64,000 bases of DNA from Halomarina ordinaria. GTDB lineage: Archaea; Halobacteriota; Halobacteria; Halobacteriales; Haloarculaceae. The notes below the pieces were generated by a model, which did no database searches, had not been told where the DNA came from, and saw nothing but the letters and a program-made list of their open reading frames with translations. The DNA is taken from NCBI RefSeq assembly GCF_030553305.1, contig NZ_JARRAH010000001.1, positions 2,356,001 through 2,420,000 of the forward strand. Reading direction: 5' to 3'. Every line of letters begins with the position of its first letter. The first letter of the stretch is position 1. A program made the translations under genes and the position numbers. This document shows positions 1 through 9,297 of the stretch, in pieces.

Positions 1-64
1 CATCCTCGATGGAGTGAGCCGCCGCTCTCGCGGTAGTTAAGTGACGAGGGGAGCAGTGTTCGGT

Positions 65-1048
65 ATGAGCGAGGCCGAGGCCGAACCGCGGGCGCGCGGG
101 CGCGAGGTCTGGATAGAGAAGTACCGTCCCCAGTCGCTCGACGAGGTGTTCGGGCAGGAGGACATCGTCGGTCGCCTGCAGAGCTACATCGCGAAGGACG
201 ACCTGCCGCACCTGCTGTTCGCCGGCCCCGCGGGCGTGGGGAAGACGACGAGCGCGACGGCCATCGCGAAGGAACTCTACGGCGAGAACTGGCGGGAGAA
301 CTTCCTCGAGCTGAACGCGAGCGACGAGCGCGGCATCGACGTGGTCCGCGACCGCATCAAGAACTTCGCACGCTCGTCGTTCGGCGGGCACGACTACCGC
401 ATCATCTTCCTCGACGAGGCCGACGCGCTGACGAGCGACGCCCAGTCGGCGCTGCGCCGGACGATGGAGCAGTTCTCGAACAACACGCGCTTCATCCTCT
501 CGTGTAACTACTCCAGTCAGATTATCGACCCCATCCAGTCGCGGTGTGCGGTGTTCCGGTTCGCGCCGCTGTCGGACGACGCCGTCGCCGACCAGTTGCG
601 CGCCATCGCCGACGAGGAGGGCATCGAGCTGACCGACGACGGCCTCGACGCGCTGGTGTACGCCGCCGCTGGCGACATGCGCAAGGGCATCAACGGCCTG
701 CAGGCGGCGAGCGTCGTCGGCGACACCGTCGACGAGGAGGCGGTCTTCGCCATCACCTCGACCGCCCGCCCGGAGGCCATCGAGGAGATGGTCCGGAAGG
801 CCCTCGACGGCGACTTCATCGCCGCCCGTTCGCAACTCGACTCGTTGCTCGTCGAGGAGGGCATCGCCGGCGGCGACGTCATCGACCAGCTCCACCGCTC
901 GGTGTGGGACTTCGGCCTCTCGGACCGCGAGGCGGTGCGCGTGATGGACCGCATCGGCGAGGCCGACTACCGCATCACCGTCGGGGCGAACGAGCAGGTC
1001 CAGCTGGAGGCGCTGCTCGCGAGCATCGCGCTGGAGAACGAGGCGTAG
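65..1048 (+). CDS. rfcS: Replication factor C small subunit (clamp loader)
   Basis: This AAA+ subunit, with the large subunit, loads the PCNA clamp onto primed DNA. In 327 residues it shows Walker A GPAGVGKT (54-61), a DEAD Walker B (117-120) and the SRC arginine-finger motif (159-161), then the usual C-terminal collar region. A GTG at 41 is also in frame, but the TATA-like gtagttaag near position 35 sits about 30 nt before the ATG at 65, which fits a leaderless transcript starting there. The length is normal for the family. Many haloarchaeal rfcS genes carry inteins; none interrupts this one. Confidence 0.96.
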   Translation: MSEAEAEPRARGREVWIEKYRPQSLDEVFGQEDIVGRLQSYIAKDDLPHLLFAGPAGVGKTTSATAIAKELYGENWRENFLELNASDERGIDVVRDRIKNFARSSFGGHDYRIIFLDEADALTSDAQSALRRTMEQFSNNTRFILSCNYSSQIIDPIQSRCAVFRFAPLSDDAVADQLRAIADEEGIELTDDGLDALVYAAAGDMRKGINGLQAASVVGDTVDEEAVFAITSTARPEAIEEMVRKALDGDFIAARSQLDSLLVEEGIAGGDVIDQLHRSVWDFGLSDREAVRVMDRIGEADYRITVGANEQVQLEALLASIALENEA

Positions 1049-1070
1049 GCGCTCGGTGGTCCGGGCGCGG

Positions 1071-1571
1071 TCAGTTCAGCGTCCAGAACCCGTAGTTCAG
1101 GTACGTGGCGAACGCGACCCACGCGAGGTAGGGGACCATCAGCGGCGCGGCACGGCGGTCGACGCGCCAGAACGCGGCCATGGTCGCCACGATGGCGACG
1201 AGCAGGGCGACGATGACGGCGAGCGCGGCGAGTATCTCCTGGGCGCCGAAGAAGACGAACGACCACGAGAAGTTGAGCGCGAGCTGGACGACGAACAGCG
1301 AGACGGCGACGGTTCGAGCGCGCCCGGTCCCGTTGCGCCAGGCGAGCCAGACGGCGACGCCCATCAGCGCGTACAGCGTCGTCCAGACGGGACCGAACAC
1401 CCAGTTCGGCGGGGCGAGTTCCGGACGCGTGAGCGTTCCGTACCACGTGCTGAGTCCCGTCTGCGTGAACACGGCGGCGGTGATGCCGACGAGTTCGCAG
1501 GCGAGAACGGCGAGGACCAGCCCCGCGAGCGCCCGGAGGTCGGGGAGTCGACGGGAGGAGACGGCTTCCAT
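1071..1571 (-). CDS. tspO: TspO/MBR family tryptophan-rich membrane protein
   Basis: Small five-helix membrane protein of the TspO/translocator family, which binds tetrapyrroles and related ligands and in some organisms acts as an oxygen- or light-linked sensor. The family signatures are visible: WYGTLTRPELAPPNWVFGPV near the middle and the FVFFGAQ segment, with the final helix ending ATYLNYGFWTLN. Length from this start is 166 residues, typical of TspO. An ATG at 1598 would add nine residues, but a TATA-like gttatg lies about 27 nt before 1571, so the shorter form is preferred. It is convergent with rfcS (22 nt gap). Its physiological ligand here is unknown. Confidence 0.88.
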   Translation of the reverse strand: MEAVSSRRLPDLRALAGLVLAVLACELVGITAAVFTQTGLSTWYGTLTRPELAPPNWVFGPVWTTLYALMGVAVWLAWRNGTGRARTVAVSLFVVQLALNFSWSFVFFGAQEILAALAVIVALLVAIVATMAAFWRVDRRAAPLMVPYLAWVAFATYLNYGFWTLN

Positions 1572-1704
1572 GGTTCCCGGAACGTGCGCGAGCGACATAA
1601 CGGTGTGGCGGGCGTCGACGCACCGACCGTCACGCCCGGCGGTTCGAGTCGCTCATCCGTTCGTTCGGAAGGGTTTTAGGCGGTGGTAGGCCAACGTGAG
1701 TGCA

Positions 1705-4479
1705 ATGAGTGAACTCGACGAGGAGTACCAACTTGCGTACTTCGACGAGGAGGACTTCACGCGAGGCGAGTGCTCCTCCTGCGGGGCCCACTTCTGGAGT
1801 CGCGACCCCGAGCGCGAGACCTGCGGCGAGCCGCCGTGCGCGCAGTACGACTTCATCGATGCGCCCGGCTTCGCCGAGGAGTACACGCTCGAGGAGATGC
1901 GCGAGGCGTTCCTCTCGTTCTTCGAGGCGAACGGCCACGAGCGCATCGACCCCTACCCCGTCGCGGCCAACCGCTGGCGCGACGACGTGTTGCTGACACA
2001 GGCGTCCATCTACGACTTCCAGCCGCTCGTGACCAGCGGGCAGACCCCCCCGCCGGCCAACCCGCTGTGCATCAGCCAGCCGTGTATCCGGATGCAGGAC
2101 ATCGACAACGTCGGCAAGACGGGCCGGCACACGATGGCCTTCGAGATGATGGCCCACCACGCGTTCAACACCCGCGAGGACGCCGAGGGCTACGCCTACC
2201 ACGGCGAGGTCTACTGGAAGGACGAGACGGTGCGCTACTGCGACCAGTTCTTCGAGTCGATGGGCGCCGACATCGAGGACATCACCTACATCGAGGACCC
2301 GTGGGTCGGCGGCGGGAACGCCGGGCCGGCCATCGAGGTCATCTACCGCGGCGTCGAACTCGCGACGCTCGTCTTCATGTCGATGGAGCAGGACCCCGAC
2401 GGCGACTACGAGATGAAAGACGGCAACCGGTACTCGAAGATGGACACGTACATCGTCGACACCGGCTACGGCCTCGAACGCTGGACGTGGGTCAGCCAGG
2501 GGACGCCGACGGTGTACGAGGCGGTCTACCCCGACGCCATCTCGTTCCTGAAGGAGAACGCCGGCATCGAACTCACGGAGGAGGAACAGCGCCTCGTCCA
2601 CGACGCCGCGAAACTGGCGGGCAACCTCGACATCGACGAGGCGGAGGACATGGAGAGCGCCCGCGCGGGCATCGCCGACGAACTCGGCGTCGATGCCGAG
2701 GAACTGACGGCGCTGATGGAGCCGCTGGAGACCATCTACGCCATCGCGGACCACTGCCGGACGCTCGCGTACATGCTCGGCGACGGCATCGTCCCCTCCA
2801 GCGTCGGTTCGGGCTACCTCGTGCGGATGGTCCTCCGGCGGACGAAGCGCCTCGTCGACGAGGTGGGCGTCGACGCGCCGCTCGACGAACTCGTCGACAT
2901 GCAGGCCGAACGCCTCGGCTACCGCAACCGCGACACCGTCCGCGACATCGTCCGGACCGAGGTGGCGAAGTACCGCGAGACGCTCGACCGCGGGGGGCGC
3001 CGCGTCCGCCAGCTGGCCGACGAGTACGCCGAGCGCGACGACCCCATCCCGCTCGACGAGGTGGTCGAACTGTACGACTCCCACGGCATCCAGCCGGACA
3101 TGGTCGAGGAGATAGCGGCCGAGCGCGGCGCGACCGTCGACATCCCCGAGGACTTCCACGGGCAGGTCGCCGCCCGCCACGGGAGCGAGGACGCCGGCGG
3201 CGCGGCCGCGAGCGAGGCCGACGAACGCGTCGCCGACCTGCCGGAGACCGAGCGCCTCTACTACGACGACCAGGACCGCACCGACTTCGAGGCAGTCGTC
3301 CTCGACGTCATCGAACGCGAGGCCGGCGACGCCTACGACGTGGTCCTCGACCAGACGATGTTCTACCCCGAGGGCGGGGGTCAGCCGGCCGACCACGGGA
3401 CGCTCTCGACCGACGACGAGACGGCCGAGGTGGAGGACGTCCAGCGCCGCGACGGCGTCATCCTCCACCGGACGGACGCCCCGCTCGGGAAGGGCGAGTT
3501 CGTCCGCGGGCGTATCGACGCCACCCGACGGCGACGCCTGATGGCGCACCACACCGCGACGCACATCGTCGTCCACGCCGCCCGGCAGGTGCTCGGCGAG
3601 CACATCCGGCAGGCGGGCGCCCAGAAGGGCGTCGACAGTTCGCGCATCGACGTCCAGCACTACGAGCGCATCTCCCGCGAGCAGGTACGACGGATAGAAC
3701 TGGTCGCCAACACCATCGTGACGGACAACACGCCCGTCATGCAGGAGTGGCCCGACCGTCACGAGGCCGAGGAGAAGTACGGCTTCGACCTCTACCAGGG
3801 GGGTATCCCGCCGGGAACGAACGTCCGGCTCATCCACGTCGCCTCCGACGTGCAGGCCTGCGGCGGCACGCACGTCGGGCGGACGGGTGACGTCGGTGCC
3901 ATCAAGGTCCTCTCGACCGAGCGCGTCCAGGACGGCGTCGAGCGCATCGTCTTCGCGGCGGGCGACGCGGCCATCGAGGCCACCCAGCGCACCGAGGACG
4001 CCCTCGCCGAGGCCGCGACCGTCCTCGACGTCTCGCCGACGGAGGTGCCCGAGACGGCGGCGCGCTTCTTCGAGGAGTGGAAGGCCCGCGGCAAGGAGAT
4101 AGCGGACCTCAAAGAGCAACTCGCCGTCGTCCGCGCGGAGGCGAGCGAGGGCGAGGCGGTCGACGTCGGCGACACGACCGCCGTCGTCCAGCGCCTCGAC
4201 GCCGACATGGGCGAACTGCGCGCCACCGCCAACGCCATCGCCGAGGAGGGCAAGGTGGCCGTCATCGGCAGCGGCCGCGACAGCGCCCAGTTCGTCGTGG
4301 CCGTCCCGGACGGCGTCCCCATCAACGCCGGCGAGGTGGTCGGCGAACTCGCCGGGCGCGTCGGCGGCGGCGGCGGCGGCCCCGCGGACTTCGCCCAGGG
4401 CGGCGGCCCCGACGTCGACGCGCTGGACGACGCGCTGGACGACGCCCCCGACGTCCTCCGGCAGGTACTGAACGCCTGA
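1705..4479 (+). CDS. alaS: Alanine--tRNA ligase (archaeal type)
   Basis: Charges tRNA-Ala with alanine and hydrolyses mischarged Ser/Gly-tRNA-Ala. The protein (924 residues) has the class II catalytic domain, a tRNA-recognition region, then the editing domain with zinc/catalytic motifs HHTATH and CGGTH, and a C-Ala domain ending in a glycine-rich segment. The archaeal-type N-terminal extension with a CxxC pair (CSSC) precedes the catalytic domain. A GTG nine bases upstream (1696) is in frame, but ATG 1705 lies about 28 nt from the TATA-like ggttttagg at 1671, so it is chosen. It appears monocistronic. Confidence 0.97.
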   Translation: MSELDEEYQLAYFDEEDFTRGECSSCGAHFWSRDPERETCGEPPCAQYDFIDAPGFAEEYTLEEMREAFLSFFEANGHERIDPYPVAANRWRDDVLLTQASIYDFQPLVTSGQTPPPANPLCISQPCIRMQDIDNVGKTGRHTMAFEMMAHHAFNTREDAEGYAYHGEVYWKDETVRYCDQFFESMGADIEDITYIEDPWVGGGNAGPAIEVIYRGVELATLVFMSMEQDPDGDYEMKDGNRYSKMDTYIVDTGYGLERWTWVSQGTPTVYEAVYPDAISFLKENAGIELTEEEQRLVHDAAKLAGNLDIDEAEDMESARAGIADELGVDAEELTALMEPLETIYAIADHCRTLAYMLGDGIVPSSVGSGYLVRMVLRRTKRLVDEVGVDAPLDELVDMQAERLGYRNRDTVRDIVRTEVAKYRETLDRGGRRVRQLADEYAERDDPIPLDEVVELYDSHGIQPDMVEEIAAERGATVDIPEDFHGQVAARHGSEDAGGAAASEADERVADLPETERLYYDDQDRTDFEAVVLDVIEREAGDAYDVVLDQTMFYPEGGGQPADHGTLSTDDETAEVEDVQRRDGVILHRTDAPLGKGEFVRGRIDATRRRRLMAHHTATHIVVHAARQVLGEHIRQAGAQKGVDSSRIDVQHYERISREQVRRIELVANTIVTDNTPVMQEWPDRHEAEEKYGFDLYQGGIPPGTNVRLIHVASDVQACGGTHVGRTGDVGAIKVLSTERVQDGVERIVFAAGDAAIEATQRTEDALAEAATVLDVSPTEVPETAARFFEEWKARGKEIADLKEQLAVVRAEASEGEAVDVGDTTAVVQRLDADMGELRATANAIAEEGKVAVIGSGRDSAQFVVAVPDGVPINAGEVVGELAGRVGGGGGGPADFAQGGGPDVDALDDALDDAPDVLRQVLNA

Positions 4480-4527
4480 CGCCCGGGACGCCGCAGTAGC
4501 TAACCCCTTCGCGGGACGAGTCCTCCC

Positions 4528-5289
4528 ATGCCCTTCGCCACCAGCGACGGCGTCGACCTCCACTACGAGACGGCGGGCGCCGGCGAGACGGTCGCGCTCC
4601 TGAACGACGTCGGCTTCGGCGCGTGGCAGTGGGGGTGGCAACACGCCGCCCTCGCCGGCCCCTTCGAGACGCTCGTCTCCGACCCGCGGGGGACGGGTCG
4701 TTCCGGCGGGACGGCCGACGCAGTGCGCGTCGAGCGGCTGGCGGACGACCTCGAGGCGGTCCTGCGCGACCACGGCGCTCGGCGGGTCGCGCTCGTCGGC
4801 TCGGGACTCGGCGGGATGGTCGCACTGGACTACGCGCGTCGATACGACCGCGTCCGCGCCCTCGCCCTCCTGGGGATGGCGCTCTCCGGAGACGCCGTCG
4901 ACGACGACGCCCTCGACGCGATGACCAGCGACGGGCCGGACGCGCTCGCGCCGTGTCTCACCGACGCGTTCCGCGCCGCCCAGTCGGACGTCGTCGAGGG
5001 CATCGCGGCGTGGCGCGAGACGGACGACGCGCCGCCCCCCGTGCGCGCGGCGCAGGCGGACGCGATGCGGACCTTCGCGTGCGACGCCCCCTACGAGGTG
5101 GGGGTGCCGACGCTCGTCCTCCACGGCGAGGCCGACCCCGTCGTCCCCGCCGCCGCCGGTGAGCGCCTCGCCGACGCGCTCCCCGACGCCCGGTTCGTCG
5201 CGCTCCCCGGTCGGCACCTCGCACACGTCGAGGCCTCCCGTCCCGCGAACGACGCGCTCGCGGGATTTTTCGAGGACGTGATGGGGTGA
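4528..5289 (+). CDS. Alpha/beta-hydrolase fold protein, nucleophile missing
   Basis: The 253-residue protein has the layout of alpha/beta-hydrolases of the haloperoxidase/esterase type: a DPRGTGRSG segment near 52-60, a nucleophile elbow, then HGEADPVVP with the acid Asp203 and a histidine at 230 or 233 near the C-terminus. The elbow, however, reads G91-S92-G93-L94-G95-G96, where the family has G-x-Ser-x-G, so the nucleophile position (93) is glycine and serine is one place early. The reading (ggc tcg gga ctc ggc ggg) is unambiguous. It may therefore be non-hydrolytic or use a shifted serine. The gene starts 48 nt after alaS; substrate unknown. Confidence 0.85.
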   Translation: MPFATSDGVDLHYETAGAGETVALLNDVGFGAWQWGWQHAALAGPFETLVSDPRGTGRSGGTADAVRVERLADDLEAVLRDHGARRVALVGSGLGGMVALDYARRYDRVRALALLGMALSGDAVDDDALDAMTSDGPDALAPCLTDAFRAAQSDVVEGIAAWRETDDAPPPVRAAQADAMRTFACDAPYEVGVPTLVLHGEADPVVPAAAGERLADALPDARFVALPGRHLAHVEASRPANDALAGFFEDVMG

Positions 5290-5512
5290 GCTGCTAATTC
5301 TCGTCCGGACTCTACGAACGATTTAGGCGATTGAAGGGTCGATTATACTCGATGTATCACCGCTCAACTCAGTGTTATACCGTTGAATGTCTCCGTATAA
5401 TGACGCTCCGTCGGTGGGTTTTCACGGCTCGCGTCGGCAATTCTCGTAGCAACTCGTGAACGTCTCTAACGTGATGTATAACTAACATCCGATACGGTGT
5501 GGGTCGGGGTGC
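5290..5512. other. Regulatory-looking AT-richer intergenic stretch
   Basis: This stretch before the secreted repeat protein is clearly AT-richer than its surroundings. It contains several TATA-like patches (gattatac near 5341, gttatacc near 5374, gtataatg near 5395, gtataacta near 5476). The last is the best candidate promoter for the downstream gene, implying a leader of roughly 70 nt rather than a leaderless message. No coding signal was seen on either strand. Confidence 0.45.
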
Positions 5513-5578
5513 ATGGTATGTAGACTCCAGCCGCTTGACGGCGGCACGGTACGGTATCGACGCGGGGTGCTCGCGTGA
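5513..5578 (+). CDS. Possible 21-codon leader ORF overlapping the next start
   Basis: An ATG at 5513 opens a 21-codon frame that ends in TGA at 5576-5578. That stop overlaps the GTG start of the secreted repeat protein as GTGA. The best TATA-like box (about 5476) places the transcript start just before this ATG, so the short frame would lie in the leader of the mRNA and could couple translation of the two. The codon composition is not strongly coding-like and no family is recognised, so chance remains possible. Confidence 0.3.
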   Translation: MVCRLQPLDGGTVRYRRGVLA

Positions 5579-7797
5579 AGCGAGTGCTCGCGGTCGCGTT
5601 CGCGTTCATGCTCGTCCTCTCGTCCTCCGTGGCGATGGCGGGCGTGCTGGGTAATCAGAACCAGCAGGCTGTCGGCAACGGCGCCCTCGACGACGTGCTC
5701 GACGACGACGAGCGCGAGTCGCTCGAGGACGTCGCCGCGAACGTGAACGTCGTGGCGTGTCTCGACGCGGAGGCCGACCTCGCGGAGGTCACCGTCACGA
5801 ACACGAACGACTTCGGCGTGACGCTCGCGTACGTCGACGGTGACGGCGACGTCGAGACCGTCGAGATCGACGCGAACTCCGACGCGACGGTCGACGTCCC
5901 CGAGGGCGAGGACGTGACGATGTACGCCCTGCCCGGCGTCGACCTCCCGAGCATCGGCGCCGAGTTGCTCGCGCAGCTCGACGTCACCGTCGGCGACATC
6001 GTCCCCGGTGAACTCGACGAGTGTGACTCGGACGACGGTGACAGCGACGACGGCGAACTCGAGGCTCCGAACCTCGTTCCGGTCTGTACGAACGACGACG
6101 GGGAGGCCGAGTTCCGCGTGGACAACCCGAACGACGAGTCCGTGAACGTCTCCTACGACGTCTACGGTGGCGACCAGGCGGGCGACCTGACGGTCGACGC
6201 CGACTCGGAGGAGACGTTCACGGTGGACGCTCCCGACGGTGAATCGGTGACGGTTCGGCTCTTCGTCGACGGCGAGCAGGTCGACGTGAAGGCCTCGAAC
6301 ACCGGCGACTGTGACGACGACTCGGACGACGGCGACGCCGTCGACGCCGACGACCTCGGCCTGGTCGCTATCTGCACCGATAGCGAGGACGACCTCGCGC
6401 AGTTCCGCGTGGACAACGCGAACGACGTCGCGGTCGACGTCGAGTACCAGCTCGCCGGCTCCAGCGAGAAGACGGAGCTGACGGCCGACGCGAACGACCA
6501 GACGTACTTCACCGTCCCGGAGAACCAGGACGGTCCCACGACGGTCAAACTCCTCTACGAGGGGGAGGAGATCGACGTGAAGGCATCGAACCCGAACGAC
6601 TGTGACCTCGGTGAACCGAACGTCGACACCGAGGACATCGAACTGACCGCCATCTGCACGGACAGCGAGGACGACCTCGCGAAGTTCCGTGTCAGCAACG
6701 CGAACGACGCGGCCGTCGACGTCTCCTACAGCGTCTACGGCGGCGACGAGTCGGGCGACCTGACGGTCGACGCCGATTCGGAGGAGTACTTCACGGTCGA
6801 CACGAGCGACGACGGCTCGGCGACCGTCACCCTCGAGTACGAGGGTGAACAGGTCGACGTGAAGGCCTCGAACACGGAGGAGGACTGTGACCTCGGTGAA
6901 CCGAACGTCGACACCGAGGACATCACGCTGACGGCCATCTGCACCGACGGTGAAGACGGCCTCGCGCAGTTCCGTGTCACGAACGACAACGCCGCACCCG
7001 TGGACGTCTCGTACTCGCTGTACGGGACCGACGAGGGTGGCGAACTGACCGTCGACGGTGAGTCCCAGGAGTTCTTCACCGTCCCGGCCAACGACGACGG
7101 CCCGACCACCGTAACCCTCGACTACGAGGGTGAACAGGTCGACGTGAAGTCGTCGAACCCCGACCACTGTGACCTCGGCGAACCGAACGACGGTGACGCC
7201 GACGACGGTGACTCGGACGACGGCGACGACCACGACTCCGACGATGGCGACTCGGACGACTCGGACGACCACGACTCCGACGACGGTGACGCCGGTGACG
7301 GCGACGACCACGACTCGGACGACGGTGACTCCGACGACGACGCCAACAACGGCGACGACGGTGCCGAACAGCCGATGGACGCCTACCAGGTCGACCTCGC
7401 CTACGGTGAGGCCATCGAGGACCTCGGCGAGTCCGACGACGCGTTCTACGGCACCCAGGGGCGGCTCATCTCGGCCGCCTCGATGACCGAGGACGGCGAC
7501 CTCACCCGGACGTTCCGCACCGCCCACGGTGACGACACGCGTACCGTCGACCACGGCGAGTGCGCGGTCAGCTACGGCGCGTACCACTACGACGCCGACA
7601 GCGGCGTCCTGACGGTGGACGTCGTGGCCGACGAGGAGTGCGAGGACGTCACCCTCACGCTCGCGGGCTACGAACTGCCCGCCGGCACCGAGGAGTTCGA
7701 CCGTGACCGCGCCGACGAGCAGGAGCTCGCGGACCACAACACGGTCACGCTCGACGGTGGCGAGCACACCACGCTCGAGATCGACCTCGACGGCTGA
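5575..7797 (+). CDS. Secreted acidic multi-module protein with paired cysteines
   Basis: 740 residues. A Sec signal peptide (MKRVLAVAFAFMLVL, cleavage near AMA-G at 22-23) is followed by six modules: a divergent N-terminal one (55-150), four clear repeats of about 80 residues (165-246, 262-343, 356-438, 452-533), a 60-residue Asp/Ser/Gly-rich linker (538-598) and a C-terminal domain (601-740). Repeats read like beta-sandwiches (FRVxNxNDxxVDVSY, LTVDADSEExFTV, EGEQVDVKASN). Every module carries exactly two cysteines (62/150, 171/246, 267/343, 361/438, 456/532, 663/689), suggesting one disulfide each. GTG start: the upstream in-frame stretch lacks any ATG and this start gives a proper signal peptide. 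No sortase or PGF-CTERM anchor is seen. Function unknown; probably extracellular or S-layer-associated. Confidence 0.85.
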   Translation: MKRVLAVAFAFMLVLSSSVAMAGVLGNQNQQAVGNGALDDVLDDDERESLEDVAANVNVVACLDAEADLAEVTVTNTNDFGVTLAYVDGDGDVETVEIDANSDATVDVPEGEDVTMYALPGVDLPSIGAELLAQLDVTVGDIVPGELDECDSDDGDSDDGELEAPNLVPVCTNDDGEAEFRVDNPNDESVNVSYDVYGGDQAGDLTVDADSEETFTVDAPDGESVTVRLFVDGEQVDVKASNTGDCDDDSDDGDAVDADDLGLVAICTDSEDDLAQFRVDNANDVAVDVEYQLAGSSEKTELTADANDQTYFTVPENQDGPTTVKLLYEGEEIDVKASNPNDCDLGEPNVDTEDIELTAICTDSEDDLAKFRVSNANDAAVDVSYSVYGGDESGDLTVDADSEEYFTVDTSDDGSATVTLEYEGEQVDVKASNTEEDCDLGEPNVDTEDITLTAICTDGEDGLAQFRVTNDNAAPVDVSYSLYGTDEGGELTVDGESQEFFTVPANDDGPTTVTLDYEGEQVDVKSSNPDHCDLGEPNDGDADDGDSDDGDDHDSDDGDSDDSDDHDSDDGDAGDGDDHDSDDGDSDDDANNGDDGAEQPMDAYQVDLAYGEAIEDLGESDDAFYGTQGRLISAASMTEDGDLTRTFRTAHGDDTRTVDHGECAVSYGAYHYDADSGVLTVDVVADEECEDVTLTLAGYELPAGTEEFDRDRADEQELADHNTVTLDGGEHTTLEIDLDG

Positions 7798-7820
7798 CCC
7801 CGTCGACGAACCACGCGACC

Positions 7821-7826
7821 TTTTTT
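7821..7826 (+). terminator. T-tract terminator after the secreted repeat protein
   Basis: Six consecutive T residues follow 24 nt after the stop codon, in otherwise GC-rich sequence. Archaeal RNA polymerase terminates at such U-rich tracts without needing a hairpin. Assignment is by position and composition only. Confidence 0.5.
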
Positions 7827-7920
7827 CGGGACTCGACGACCGGCGCCGCCGGCGAACGGTACGTCATACTGTCACAAGCGCAACGCAGAAACCGACGACC
7901 CTCCTAGCACCCCCGATGAC

Positions 7921-8652
7921 ATGACACGGTTGCGGCTCGTGCTGCTCAACGCGGCGCTCGACGGTACACGCGACAGCACGACGCGAAACTTCCGACGCGA
8001 ACTCGACGCCGACCTCGTCGAGTACGTCGTCAGCGACGGACAGCTCCCCCCCGCAGTCGGCGTCGAGGACGTCGACGGCGTCGTCGTCACGGGGTCGCGC
8101 GCCTCCGCGTACTGGGACGACCAGTGGATAGCGGACGCCGCCGCGTGGCTCCACGACGCCCACGCGGCCGGTCTCCCGGTTCTCGGTGTCTGTTTCGGCC
8201 ACCAGCTCCTCGCCCGGGCGCTCGGCGGTGACGTCGCGGCGATGGACGACTTCGAACTCGGCTACCGGACGGTCACGCAGACCGCCGACGGACCGCTGCT
8301 GGCCGGTCTCGAGGACCGGTTCACGGTCTTCACGTCCCACGGTGACACCGTGGCGACGCTCCCGCCCGGCGCGGAGGTCTTCGCGGAGAACGACTACGGC
8401 ATCCACGCCTTCCGCCTCGGTCACGCCTTCGGGGTACAGTTCCACCCCGAGTACGACCAGGAGATGGCCCGCGCGGTGGCCCGCGGGAAGGCCTTCCTCG
8501 GCGACGAGCGAATCGAACGGGTCCTCGACGACATCACCGACCAGAACTACGCCCGCGCGTGCGAGGCGAAGCGACTGTTCGAGAACTTCACCGACTACGT
8601 CCGCACGGTCCGTGCCGACGGGACGAGCGCGACCGTGGACGGTCGGGTCTGA
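7921..8652 (+). CDS. Class I glutamine amidotransferase domain protein
   Basis: Stand-alone GATase1 domain of 243 residues resembling the glutaminase half of GMP synthase. The catalytic triad is present: Cys91 in GVCFGHQ, His175 and Glu177 in QFHPEYD. Such free-standing proteins hydrolyse glutamine or related gamma-glutamyl compounds, or supply ammonia to an unlinked partner. No synthetase partner is adjacent, so the substrate cannot be assigned. It sits between the secreted repeat protein and a convergent HPP membrane protein. Confidence 0.88.
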   Translation: MTRLRLVLLNAALDGTRDSTTRNFRRELDADLVEYVVSDGQLPPAVGVEDVDGVVVTGSRASAYWDDQWIADAAAWLHDAHAAGLPVLGVCFGHQLLARALGGDVAAMDDFELGYRTVTQTADGPLLAGLEDRFTVFTSHGDTVATLPPGAEVFAENDYGIHAFRLGHAFGVQFHPEYDQEMARAVARGKAFLGDERIERVLDDITDQNYARACEAKRLFENFTDYVRTVRADGTSATVDGRV

Positions 8653-8680
8653 CCGGCGGCGTCGCCGCTCGCCGTGGGGT

Positions 8681-9238
8681 TCAGTCGCCCCTCGACAGCC
8701 ACGCCGCGGCGCGATACTGGACGCGAAAGAGGAGGCGCTGGGCGACGACCAGCACCACGACGGCGACGACGATGACGGCCGCCTGGGTGGCGGTCGTGAG
8801 CAGGCCGAGCGCGACGATGAGCGTCGTCGCGCACGCCGGGGCGTGTCTGAGGTCCGCCGCCTCCATCACGACCACCGTAATCGCGAGCGCGAGGACGCCG
8901 CTCGCGGCGAGCGCCATCGACGCCGCCGACCACGGGACGTGCGGGCGCACGACGGTCAACCCGTCGGCGACCGCGTGGTAGGCGAGGAACCCCGCGAGGG
9001 CGCCGACGGCGTGGCTGCCGACCACGCGTTTCGGCGCGGAGGTCTCGGCCTCCGGTTCGACCGCGAGGACGTACGCGGAGGGGCCGAGACTCGGGAACAG
9101 GCCGGTCAGTCCCGACGCCCACGCGAACGCGCCGAGCACCGTCAGGAGACCGGCTGCGACGACGCTCGCGCGCACCCCGGCCCGGAACTGGACGACGCGT
9201 CGACTGGTCACGGCCGGACGTGCGACCGCCGCGCACAT
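8681..9238 (-). CDS. HPP family integral membrane protein
   Basis: 185 residues with about four hydrophobic helices. The segments LFPSLGPSAYVLAVEP and DLRHAPACATTLIVALG match the conserved HPP-family pattern (the second corresponds to the HPPAGATAL-type motif). Bacterial and plastid members have been linked to nitrite transport, but that role cannot be assumed here. ATG 9238 lies about 30 nt from an AT-rich patch in the divergent region shared with the acyl-CoA dehydrogenase; a GTG at 9211 is an alternative start, since a TATA-like gttatg lies 27 nt before it. Confidence 0.8.
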   Translation of the reverse strand: MCAAVARPAVTSRRVVQFRAGVRASVVAAGLLTVLGAFAWASGLTGLFPSLGPSAYVLAVEPEAETSAPKRVVGSHAVGALAGFLAYHAVADGLTVVRPHVPWSAASMALAASGVLALAITVVVMEAADLRHAPACATTLIVALGLLTTATQAAVIVVAVVVLVVAQRLLFRVQYRAAAWLSRGD

Positions 9239-9297
9239 AACGACCTCCGGTTCGCCTCGGGAGGAGCGTTTTTACGTCCCCCCTTCCGAGGTGTATC

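Noticed and set aside
65-1048. Inteins in rfcS and radA, common in haloarchaea
   Set aside because: Both proteins have normal lengths with uninterrupted Walker A and B motifs.
1630-5226. Very long minus-strand open frame opposite alaS and the hydrolase
   Set aside because: In GC-rich haloarchaeal DNA, codon bias keeps the antisense frame open. The plus-strand genes have clear family motifs, and the antisense translation is low-complexity Val/Asp/Arg without any domain. The same holds for the frames 16016-19132 (upper part), 31168-34935 and 46660-50139.
7190-7360. Repeated gacgacggtgactcg-type units as a possible CRISPR or tandem-repeat array
   Set aside because: The units are irregular, lack spacers and are in frame as Asp/Ser/Gly linker codons of the secreted protein.
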